Made by a program: the position numbers and the translations under genes
Assembly: GCF_964355755.1 (NCBI RefSeq)
Contig: NC_092671.1
Location: 34,611,304-34,675,303, forward strand
Length of the DNA stretch: 64,000 nucleotides
Source of the DNA: Antedon mediterranea
Lineage: Eukaryota > Echinodermata > Crinoidea > Comatulida > Antedonidae
Direction: 5' to 3'
In this document: positions 42,401 through 55,400 of the stretch, piece after piece
How positions within the stretch are numbered: the stretch's first letter is position 1
How the letters are laid out: each line of letters starts with the position of its first letter
The notes under the pieces: model-generated
What the model saw: the letters and a program-made list of their open reading frames with translations, nothing else
Told to the model about the DNA's origin: nothing
Databases searched by the model: none

Positions 42401-45400
42401 AAGTTTGTGCTCCAAAGGTTATCAAATAGTGTGATGGATTGAAGGGAAAGTATATGTTTTCTTTTACTTTATGTCTTCTATTTTGGTTTGTTTTCTGCTT
42501 TACAATGTGCTTGCTACCAATAAATAGCAATATCCCTGACCTAGCTCATTCTTTATGACATGTCCATGAATGAGATCGATATTTACCTTTTGCATCTGTA
42601 TCATAATGTCATTATATAGTCCCTACTAGCCCAACAACTTTTCAAAATCGTATGAATGTTAATGTTAACATAAATGTCACTTACTACAATCTGCTTCGTC
42701 CGCTCCGTCATTGCATTGACTGGTACCGTCACACACATAGCGATTATGAAGACATGACCCATCTCCACATTTCATTGCATTTGGTGAACAGGTAACTTGT
42801 CCTGGAAAAATAATAATTATACAGTATTTTTATTCTATTAATTGAACAGTATGTCACATAAGTTTGAAATTTTATTTACTTACAAGATGATAGTAGGCAC
42901 GATAGAAATTCGCATACACTTGTCAAGTCGCATGCATCATGCTTTTTTACCTAACCTCAAGCTCTCACACTACATGCCTAAACTCTCACGGTTTTTTACA
43001 AATCTCAATTTTTATATTATTAAATGAAAATTTAAAAAAAAAATCTGTTATTTATTATGCCTAGAATCGCTGACAAGCTAAGCAACATAACAGTCAACTT
43101 GTGGGAATCCTACAATTCATCAAATCTATGTCTACAGCTTTATTCAGAGACTAAGGGTCGCAGTCTTTAAACTTGGTGGGTGGGTGCAGCTTGGAATAAG
43201 AAAGAACGAGTTTGCATTCAAAGGTCATTGTAAGTCACCAAAAATGAATTCTGTAGGTACAGGGAGGTCTACTGTTGTACAGTGAATCAGGGACATTTCA
43301 GCACAAGACGTTTCAACCCACTTTTGTGAGGGATGGGAGGCAGCAGCAACCTCAAACCTACCATGTATTCATTCACAACCACCTGTTCTCATTTTAAGCA
43401 AATTTCATGATATACCTTACGCTCCTACTGTTTCTTCTCCTTTCACCTTTTTAACACTTTGACTGCCAGAGGTTTTTCCAGTTAGAAACTGCCACCGCCA
43501 GCGTTTATAGCCCAATTCGATATTTTTATTAAAGCTGATTGAAACTATGTATGTGATCTGATTTACATGTAATTTAGACTAAAATAATCATAAAGATTTT
43601 AGCTTTACAATGGTACCAAGAACGATTTTCAAATCGCAATATGTAAATCGTAATAATAAAATGAAAGTAACCCACTTTTTGAGTTTTTCGTAGTTTCTCG
43701 AGATATTCGCGATTTTGTGCAAGATATCACAATATGAAAATATCGCCCGATGAGATCAACAAACAACGAAAAAGTTACTTACACGGCACCGGTAGGCCTA
43801 TAAAAACAAGTTATCACTATCTAAAAATGTATTACATTTTATAAATCTTAAATCTTACATCAATGTTTTGCCAAAATCCACATAGTAAAGACACCAGGCC
43901 TAGTTAACTAGGCCTAAAGTTGGTCCGGAACCGTTTTACGACTAGGCCTAGGCTAGCCTAGTACTACTAGCCTAGCTAGTAAACTGATGATAATATTCAT
44001 ACCATTTCTAAACAAGTTTGTGAAACACCAAAACAATTAGGGTATACATACAATAATAAAATTAAAGACTTCATATTGAAAATTCATCCATTATTTTTTA
44101 TTCAGATAACAAACAAACATGCCAATCCACATAAACCTTTGTAATGCTTCGGCGGCATAGCTAGCGCGCGACCGATACACAATGCGCCAAACCATCGCTG
44201 TACGCGCTACTGTGATGCGCGGTGTATGTTATTTCGACAGGTACCATTTTGACAATCGTTCGTAACCAGATTAGTTACTTTCAAAAAGTAAAATATTCAC
44301 GGTCCAGACCGAATATAGTGTCCATATTTATAGTATATACCAATAATTAACCTATCGTGTTCGTGTTTGGCAGTCAAGCGTTGTGTTTCCAAAAACGAAG
44401 ATCTTCGTGTTTGGCAGTCAAAGTGTTAAACCAAATTTAGTTCCTGTAATTGCTGATTAAATTTTTTAAGTGGATGTGTACATTCATTGACTCACCACAA
44501 TGGGATTCATCACTGTTGTCATAGCAATCATTATCACCATCGCATTGCCATGAGCTGTAGATGCATCTGCCATTGTCACATTGGAAGTTGACAGAATCAC
44601 AGTAGCTTGGTGGCTCCTCTCCACTGTTATCAACACAATCCTGAAAATTTGAAAAATATTTTAGTGATAGTTATTGATGAGACACAAGAGCAGTATTATT
44701 TTCATTATTATTATTAAGTAACTAACTAGCCAATTACAGGATAAACTATTTTATAATTTATCGAGCTTAAGTCTCATTTGAGGCTTAGGGAGTGGAGTTG
44801 AAAGAATCGTGAGTTACGACTTTGGCACTGGGACAGGATTGAAACCTGTACCTTGGGATTAGAAGAACCATCAAGCTACAGCTCCACTCAAACTATTATG
44901 TTATAAACTCCATTCCACTATTATGTTATAAAATGGCTACTTATGGTAGCTTTAAAATCTAGATGGAGGGGCTTAACATAAACTGACTGAAATGAATCTC
45001 CATGAATTTAAGGTGAGTGATGCCTCCCCAGCAAAATTAATATAATTACACTATTATTTCTTTAGGCCCTCAGAAAAGGATTGGCAAGCATTTCATAGGA
45101 CAAACACAATGCTCTACACAAACACAAAGTCTTGTGGAGTGGTGATTTTTCTACATTGTTCAAAACTCCATAGCTACTTCATATGCCCTGAACAACATGC
45201 AAAACATGCTTTTTTTAAAGTGAGCCCTCTACAATTGCATGCTTGTACTATGTGTGCTTTGAAAAGTAAATTATTATCACCTGCGAATTACTAGCCAGTT
45301 TTCTTCCATATCTACATCCACAAACACGACTTGATATTCCAGTAGGAAAACAGAAATCTTCACATTCTGCATTAGCAAACACACCATTGTTACATAACGA

Positions 45401-47298
45401 TGTGCCTAGAAATGGAAATGAAAAGATAATGTTACAAAAACAAATCTTATTTTTGTAAATTACTCTTTAAGTAAGAGTGAACTGGTAAAAGTCATTTTAC
45501 AAGGGTAACTCCCAGTCTATTCAGCTGTAAATGAGTACCTGGTTAAAAACACTAGGGAGGATAGGAACTAGCCATCCTACCACATAATGCCGAGGCTAGT
45601 ATAGTAAAATAAGCTCCTAACAGCTCATTCCCCTATGTTCAGAAATGAATACGGTACTACCTTTTAAGTCTCGGATACAGAACTTATTTTGTATCCTATC
45701 CCAAACTATTGTAATGTTTTAATGTGACAAAAACTCTTAAAAGATCAGTGTGTTCATTATATCATTTTGATATTTTCATTACCATACCCATAGAGATATT
45801 ATAGTGATAATATCTATATTCCATACCACAAAAAATAATATGATTTTTTTATATATTCAGAGAAGGAAGTATAATTTTATTCTAATTGTGATGTTTTAAT
45901 GTGACAAAAACTCTTAGAAGATCAGTGTGTTCAGTATATTATTTTGATAATTTCTTTACCATACTCATAGAGATATTATAGTGATAATATCTATATTGAA
46001 TACCACAAAGAATAATATGATTTTTTTTTCATATCCAGGGAAGGAAGTATAATTTTATTTTAAAGACATTGTTTAAAATATTATCATCATAATAGCTGTA
46101 CCAGTGTGTGTCGATGTACTGTATAGTTTCAATTCTAGAATGTCGTCCAAATAAGAATGTACATTTGTCTGGTATCCACCAATCAGCTTTTTAATGCGCT
46201 CTATTGACTTGCTTCGGGAGTCAGTAAAGTATACAAAAGCTGAAAGTGTAAAATCAGTAGTAAATATCTATTCAAGAACATATATAAACCAGAATCCTGC
46301 TTAAAAAAAAACAGACTACATGTTAACTATTTTATTCTTGAAATTACGATTTATTTTGTCAAATTTGTCCTACTAGAAAATGGATAAAAATGAAATTTCT
46401 AACTCAATAAAAATACAGTAGGTAAAAATTATTTCCAAACTCAACCAACCGCAAAAGAAATTCGCCAATAACAGGAGGGTTTTATATAAAAATGAAAATT
46501 CTATTATTCTATAATATTATACCACTATTATATTATTGCCCATTCAACAATAGAGATCTACAATTGTATATAGTTGATCTACTGTATTGAACAATTCATT
46601 CTGGGATCCAAGTAGTTTATAATAAACAATATGTTCAATCTTTAAAGCTATTAAGCTTTAATTATACAAAACGCAGCCAGTTTGTTCTTTATTTTTTAAC
46701 AACACATTGTATGACTATTGTTTATTTAAATAGATTAACCATCTGGCAATAAGAAAAACTATATTAAGTTGATTGTTAATTTAGTTCATTCAACAGTAAA
46801 ATCATAAATGCAAGCAATGCATGTATTATTATTGAATAAAAGCATCTATTATTAATAATTGATACAGCATACTCACAATCATCAACAGTAATACCAAATG
46901 GGTTTGCAATACTTGCTACCTCAAGTTGTTGACGATTACCACCGGTTAGTGATGCACACTCTATTCTATTCAGCTGCAATAAATATATACAATCAAATTA
47001 TTAGCTCAAGGAATAAAAGAAAATTTTTTCCAAAAGTTTGGCATTTCCAGTTGCAGGACTCTTCCACCATACCTATGCCCCAGGCATCTGGTATGGTATA
47101 TAATAGAACACTCCTGGAAAATTAATTTATTGAAATATTTTATTTATACTGGGCAACCTCTTCATTAGAAGAATGGTGTCCAAGAGGGCCCAGCTATGAT
47201 CAGTGGCTGTGATGTATTAGTACACCAGGGTAACCCCCTACTCATTTCGAAAGATGTACTAGGTTCTTTAAAGTAAACATGAGCTAGATGTGTACACT

Positions 47299-47332
<34 letters not shown>

Positions 47333-50300
47333 TTGTTCTTCCACCAGAACCATGGAGCGAGTGAGCCTCGAACCCTTGCCGATGCTATGGCTATGTAATT
47401 ACGGTTCCACTGTCTTAGTCGCTTGGCCACTCACTCACACCTCTATTATTGGATATGCCCAAATATGGTAGTGATATGATGTCATATCATGTCCATATAT
47501 GGGCACATCACATTTTTTTGTCACATAAACTTTGATAGTGTAGACAGAGCTTAACTCCTTGGTAATTTAATTTAAAATGAATTACTTGATTGTCTGTCCA
47601 ATAAATCTTGTCAGAAGAGTAGTCCAGAGTCAACCCATACGGCCGTCCAATGTCGGTGTTGACAATCTCCTCACGACTACTCCCATCCATCAGAGCGCGC
47701 TCAATAACAGCAGGTCGTTCATAATCGACCCAGAACATCAGTCTAATTAAACAAAATGTATACATACAGACTTCACATTTCAAATAAAAGTTTAGCTTCA
47801 ACAGATGTTCTATGACACTTTCAAGATGTTGAATGTGCATAGACCAAAGCATGTTATTTTAGTGCTGCACATGTACATGTTTGTAAAATATTAAATTAAT
47901 ATTATATTTATTATATTCCTATTTAATTATTGGATATTTTAGGCCTATCAAGAATTGATTTGTTGACGAAGCTGGCCAAATTTTTATATTATTCTTGTCA
48001 TTTGATTTTGAGAATTGTAGGTCACATGACATTCAATAATTACTCTATTGAACCCATACAACATTAACAGTGCATTTATCGCTATATGTGAGTGCAAATT
48101 TGTATTCATTTGTATACTAACCCTTTCGTAGGGTAAATAGCTATCGCTCTAGGACTTCGTAATTGGGTGATCAGTGTCCTCTGGTATACTTGAGTTAAGT
48201 TTGCGACTCTAATTACAGTAATTGTATTGAGAGTATCATCTGTGAAGTAGAGGTTCTTGGTCGTCCAATCAAAGGCTAGGCCTGCAATCGCATAGTTATG
48301 AGCTGCCAATACTAATTCACTCTCTGCAAAGAATATTATAAATCATCATCTATAATTTTTTTATTTATTGCAATATCCTGACAATATATGCCTCAGAAAT
48401 TACAGGCTAGGAACACCTATACGATGTAAGTCTTTAGATAGTGGTGCTGCACTGACTTAGAGAAAATGTCTGAAACTATCACAGGATTTTAACCAAAGAT
48501 CCTGAGATTGGTAAGCAATTATGTCTACCACCAAACCGCCATAGTGATACTCATCTATTCAATGACGTATTCAACAGACTGAGAGAAAACTGACAGAAAC
48601 AATGTCTATAGGAGAAACAATGACCTAGGGGGAATATTAATTTTATGCAAAAGAAAGGTAAAAACAAGTGACATGTTGAATACCTACATTATACATTATG
48701 TGGCTGCAGAAAACAGACATACGTTTTGTACAGAATCCAAAATGATTAGTGTGAATGAATCTACTCTTAAACATTAAACCGATTTTTCAGTGTGAACATA
48801 GCTATAACCACACTAGAGTGTGTGGTAAAATTGTATTACTGAAAATTATCAAACAAACTCAAATGGTAGTGATATGACATTATCGTTTCCATCCATATAT
48901 GGGCATGTCACATTTTGTTGTCACATAAATTTTGATAGTGTAGACAGAGCTTAATTCTAAGTAGCATCACCTGTTCCATCTCTTTTCACTCTGTATATCG
49001 TGTTGTCTATTGAATTTGAATAGTAGATATACTCATTAGCTGCATCAAAGTCTATTCCAACTATATATCCTCTTCTTACACTCAGAGGTTGCATAGCATC
49101 GGTAGCTGATGAGTCTGGTGTTTTTACAGCTCCGTTAACAGTGTTTGGTGTTGTATACAACAAGAAATCCTGCAAGTCTTTAAAAGAACACAAAATTCAT
49201 TAAACTGTAGAACATTCATTAAGGGGACACTTTTGGGATTCCAACAAATCCCCACCCCCCCCCCCCCCACTCTGTCCTTAGTGTTGAATAAGTGTCCAAA
49301 GGAGGGGTTCCACTGTATAGGTGCTTTTAATATTCTAGGACTAGGCGACAATTAACTCTACATTGCGGAAGCCTACAGTTGTCAGAAACTGAATGTAGTA
49401 CTTTCAATGGGATTAGTCTCTGTCTTAAATACAAAAACAGTCAATAGCAGGTAAAGATGATGAACTTACAGACACATGTCTTTTCATCAGACTGCAGCTG
49501 ATACCCATTAGGACATCGACAGCGATAGCCAAGATCATCGTTGTAAGATAGATGCGATAGAATACAAAGATGTGAACATCCACCATTGTCTGTTCCGCAT
49601 GGGTTTGACACTGAAACCAAGATTATATATTAGGCTCTGTGTACACTATTAAACTAGTTTGACAAAAACGTATGATGTGCCCCAATACGGTAGTAATATT
49701 CCCAAATATGGTATCATGTCCGTATAAAATTGGCACATAAAGTTTGATAGTGTAGACTAGACTTAAGAATATATAAAATGCATACAAGTACCATACTATC
49801 TTAATTAGAAATAGACACACTTGCATGACAAACAAATTATGCTAATGTTCTCATGTTTGTTTCCTTCTTTATTTCCATTCACATAATAATTAACATACAT
49901 AAAGTACAAAGACAAAAAATAGAATGGAAAGGGGGAATCTCGGAAGCATAGCATGTGCTAGGCTTTACGCTCACAGACAAAACTAAAGCATGGTTCCCAC
50001 TAGCGACGCAACACAAGGACGTAACGTAACGCAAGTGAATTGATCAATCACACGCGATGGCTTATTCGCTTGTGATTGCTAACTGTCTATAACTTCGCAT
50101 GTCATTGGTTAAAACACTTGCGTTGCATTTACGTCCTTGCGTTACGTTCTAGTGGGAACCAAGCTTTAAAAAACTAGACTAATTATTCGATACCTGCACA
50201 GACAATTTTGAATGTTAGCCACTGAGCAAAATGCAATTTAAAGCTCTGTCTACACTATCAAACTAGTTTGATATGCCCAAATATGGTAGTAATATGCCAT

Positions 50301-52448
50301 CATCGTGTCCATATATGAGCATATCACATTTTTTTGTCACATAAAGTCTGATAGTGTTAAAAAGTTTGCATTTAAATTTTCCATGATGTAGCATTCTAGC
50401 TCATGGTAATCCAACCTCTAGTTAAGAAGGGGATAAAGCATCAAGAATAATTATAATACACATTTCTTAAACATTGTGTCTTTTTTATCGCTTGCAAGTG
50501 GTAATGAATTGTATGTGGGTTTGTTTTTTTAAGTTTCATGCATCTTTAACCATAGCTCAGTAACATTAAACCAATTTAAGGAAATTGTACTGTACATATA
50601 TAAAATGGATACTATGTGGTGTATATAAATAATTACTCACCTGTGGGCTGCCTATTTGGATGTATTATTTTAGCACTATACGGTCTTATACTGCCAGTTG
50701 ATTGATGTAAAACTAACTTCTGGCTGTTGGTGAGGTTAAATCTATTTATCCTATTGATATTGAGGTCAGTCCAATCTGAATATACGGCATATTGACCGAA
50801 CACGGAAACATCGTATGGATGCGGCAATTGACTACCTCCTCTGTAAATTGTTTGTCTGAAAATTAATTAAGTATAATATCTGTTTAAATTTATATTTTGA
50901 AATACTAAATGAAAAAACATGTGTTGGAAATATAAAGTTATGTACTGTACATTGAAAAACGAAAACACAAAAGGAATATACAAGGAATTGTGTGATGTTA
51001 CATAACTATAGAGTCAACTCCAGTGCATATAGCACAAAGACTGATACACCGTGTAGAGAGTCCACATAATATGGCTCATCTTTTATGCAATATTCAATTA
51101 CTTTTAACAAGAAATTATTCATCGTATGGCCATTTTCAAGTGTATTGTTCTAATTTATGCTGTTTTGTTAGTATTCATAATAATGTCACCGACCCTGTAT
51201 ATATCCATGAACCAAGAATTGAGTTTAGTTTGGCAAGTGGGCTTTCATCAATGCCCATATATCATTCCCACATCTACAGTTTATAGGATACCCTAGGATT
51301 GGTCAATATCCTTTTGATAATAAAAAATATCACATACCTGTAGGCTCATTCTATAAATTGACAAGAATATAAGACAAAAATAAAAGACCCAGCTGTTATA
51401 TTATTTAAGGTAAGTATTGTTAAGGGATACCTTGGGACCAAATAAAGTGTATCCCCAATAGGGGTGTCCTCTTAATAGAAAGTTTCATGTGAAAGTTTCC
51501 ATTTAATAGGTGTCTCCTGAATAGAGTTGTCCAAAAGTTCTACAGTAATTGCTCTTTATTAATTGAATGGGAAAGTATCTCATTAATAGTGATTCCTCTG
51601 AATAAGGGTGTACCCTGAATAAAGGTATGTACCGAATAAGGGTGTGCCCAGAATAAAAGTGTGTCCTGAATAAGGGTATGCTCTGAATAAAGGTGTGCCC
51701 TGAATAAGGGTGTGCCCTGAATAAGGATGTGTCCTGAATAAGGATGTGTCCTGAATGAAGGTGTGCCCTTAATAAAAGTGTGTTCTGAATAAGGGTGTGC
51801 CCTCAATAAAGGTGTTTCCTGAATAAGGGTGCACTGAATAAGGGTGTGCCCTAAATAAGGGTGTGTCCTGAATAAGAGTGTGTCCTGAATTAAGGCGTGT
51901 CCTGAATTAAGGCATGTCCTGAATAAAGGTGTGCCTTGAATAAAGCTGTGTCCTTAATAAGAGTGTGCCCTGAATAAAGGTGTGTCCTAAATAAGGGTGT
52001 GCCCTGAATAAAGGTATGTCTTGAATAAAGGTGTGCCCTGAATAAAGGCGTGTCCTGAATAAGAGTGTGCCCTGAATAAATATGTGTCCTAAATAAGGGT
52101 GTGCCCTGAATAATGGTGCTCCGTATATGGATGTCCCGAAGCATTGTATTTTGCAAAATCACCTTTTTAAACCATCGTAAGTGACAGAATCTAAAATGTC
52201 TAGTTTTCCGTCAACCCAATAAACACGTTTCGCTGCCATGTCTAATGATATTCCATTAGGCCAGTACACCCTGGTGTCAACAAGTGTCAAGAAGTGACTT
52301 CCGTCCATGTACACCCTGTCAATACGATGCTGTGATCCATAATCTCCTAAAAACATGTATCTGGAAACAAAATTAATAAAACATGTGTATTCAACAATAG
52401 AAGCACAACATTTTAATAAATTACCATCTATTGGCTTATGCTAAAATA

Positions 52449-52483
<35 letters not shown>

Positions 52484-55400
52484 TATAAATCTAGTTTTTG
52501 TATATAGAAGTTCACTGTGAAACTTATGAATTAAGGCAATATTTTTTTATTATATAACAAAAAAAATAATTTGTTAAAATGCATCTGAAACACCAGCATT
52601 TAGATTCATTTGGAAAAGCAGTGTTATATAACTGATATGGGTACTTACTCAAACGAAATGAAATAAATAAAACATTAAATTATAAACATTCTAAAACAAA
52701 AGGGTAGAAATATAAAAGACAATGTAGAATTCTAAAAAAAAAGAATAAGAAACTTTTATTATCATAAAATAATGTGCCACAAATGATGATGTAAGGATGT
52801 ATGGGCAAAATAGTCACTAGGCACTTATACATGGAAGGAAGGAGAATGCGGATTGAGGAAGGGGTTGGAAAGGGGGTATCATAGGGTTGTTGGGGCTGTG
52901 GTAGTGGTCTCTAAAAATGACCAGAATTGTACTGGGAATGTTTTAAACTTTAATCACCCTCATGTAGGGGGTTGAGGGTTTGGTGGCGTAATGGAGTATC
53001 TAATGACATGAATTTTACTTGGAATGTTTTAAACTACCGAGTAGTAAATATATCATATCATATTAATTGATTTTAAGGCAAATTTTTGCTTCAAGTTTAA
53101 ATTTCATAATGATCTGTAAATCTATCTTGATCTAGGCTAGAGCTGATTCTTAATTCTCAATGTCAAACCCTTTAATACAGTTATTTATAATTAATCTGTC
53201 CCATTTATTATTATCCTCAAACCACTTCTATTTTTCTTGTGATCCATTTCTATTTTTCTCTAGTAAGTACCTTGGATTTGTTTATTTGTATATTGTTCAC
53301 TACACACAATTAAAATAAATTTAATACATAATTTTTTTAACACAAAAAAGAGTTAAATAAAACAGATACTGTAAATAGATTTGCACTCTATACAGTAACA
53401 GTAGGCCTACATTAGAACTTCTGAGAACCAACAAAGAGTCCCCTTAATGAATAGAGGTTGGCTGTAAGGAATATTCTATTGTACAATAACCTCAAAGCAC
53501 AGTGGATTAGATATCCTATACAACAACTTTCATCTCCTCTAAAGCGTGGTTCCCACTAGCGACGCAACACAAGGACGTAACGCAACGCAAGTGAATTGAC
53601 CAATCACAAGCGATGGCTTATTCGCTTGTGATTGCTAACTGTCTATAACTTCGCTTGTCATTGGTTAAAACGCTTGCGTTGCGTTTACGTCCTTGCGTTA
53701 CGTTCTAGTGGGAACCAAGCTTAAAGATTCCTTCATGTCGTAAAGACTGTTTGGTGTGCAGATTTTGGCAAAAATAATTCCACAATATGGCCACCAGTTA
53801 AAAAAGTGTTGGTTATGATAATGCATATAACCTAATAATAATAGCAAATTGCTTCAATCAACAAGGTAGAAATTAAACATGTCTTTTCTAAACTTGTACA
53901 GTACTGTATCTCAATTATTGTGTTGCATTGTACAACAATATCACATCTGTTTTGATTTGCAAAATTGGGAAATTTCTTTTACAGTACAGTACCTCAAAGG
54001 TCTATTCGTACATTGTACAATACAATTACCATTGTTAAAATTGTGCTCATGAAAGATTTTTTAATAATACCTGTATCAAACTTTCCTTTTAAAATTTCTT
54101 TTCAACAACCAAACCTCTTTTTAATATCCTTTTCAAACTTAAATTTTTAAACATATTTAGATATTTCAGAATTATTACACGTTTTTAGACATACATTCGC
54201 AAACCTTGCAAAAAATCTTTGGAGAAATTATAGTTGGGCACCATTTGATATGCATTTGCTGTGATTGGTCAGTAAAAAAAAACAACAGCAGCTACACTAT
54301 TTTGGAACGATGAATAGAATGCAATGTAGGAAATAATCAAAGTAAGTTGAATGCAAAGACCAACTTTTGGTTGTTTATATCTCAATGAGATTGTATGTGG
54401 TTTTGTATTATAATGTTCTTAGTCTATATATAATAATATTGTTAAATTTAATATATCAATGTTTTTCTCCTTGAAATTTTATATTAATGTTTTAATATTT
54501 GTAATCAACTCGCTATTCAAGAGTACATACCTACTATTGCAAAATATATATTTTTATTCAGTTAATCCATATTTATCCGTAAATCATTGACAAAAGGGAG
54601 GTTTCGCAACCTTACGAATACGATAACGAAATCCTCTCTATTGACTATAGGCAAGGGAAGGTAGGTCATTAAAAAAGGCAGTGCTCCAACTTTGGATGCG
54701 TAGTAGAAGAGTTATAAACAACGGTTTATTGAATACAGAATGATGAAATATAAATTGGAGAGACGATGTAATCGATTGAAAAAATAATCCCACAAGAGTT
54801 AAGCTGACAGTACATACATAACAGATCTCTATGGATTGCCTACAGAAATATGATACGTGATGTTTGTAAAAGATCTCTAAAACAGATTTTTAATCATGAT
54901 TAACTTCTGAGCTCACCCTACAGTGGGATCAAGTGCCAATCCTCTCGGCTGCTCCAGTTGAGAAATTATTAATGAACTTTGACCTGTGCCGTTAAGCTCC
55001 GAGATAAAAACCCGATCAGATATGCTCTCCACAATATACAGCTTTTGTCCAATCCAGTCCACAGCAACGTTTTCAGGAACAGATCGACCAAGATCCATTA
55101 TCATTTCAGCCGAAGGATTTGTAAGATCACTTCTAAAAATCTAAGGATTTTTTAACAAAATAGAAATAATCCCAATTAAGAATAAGATGCTGACATTTTA
55201 AACAGAAATTAAGTTTTAAGAGTGCTTTAATAAAGTCAATACTAAAATGGGGACTTAACCCATTTTAAAAACAATGTCAAGTACTATCTTAACCGTGGGA
55301 ACTATCTTAATTAATGCAGTATACAAATTCTAGTTTAACAAATTATTGTCAACATATAAACCTATCCTATTATTGTCATTGTTAGTAAAAATTGTGAAAA

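Noticed and set aside
51540-52162. Open frames and spaced repeats at 51.5-52.2 kb that could look like a repeat protein or a CRISPR array
   Set aside because: The 17-bp unit is contiguous with no spacers, and the repeated HPYSGH-type peptide is a by-product of translating the minisatellite. The setting is a eukaryotic intron.
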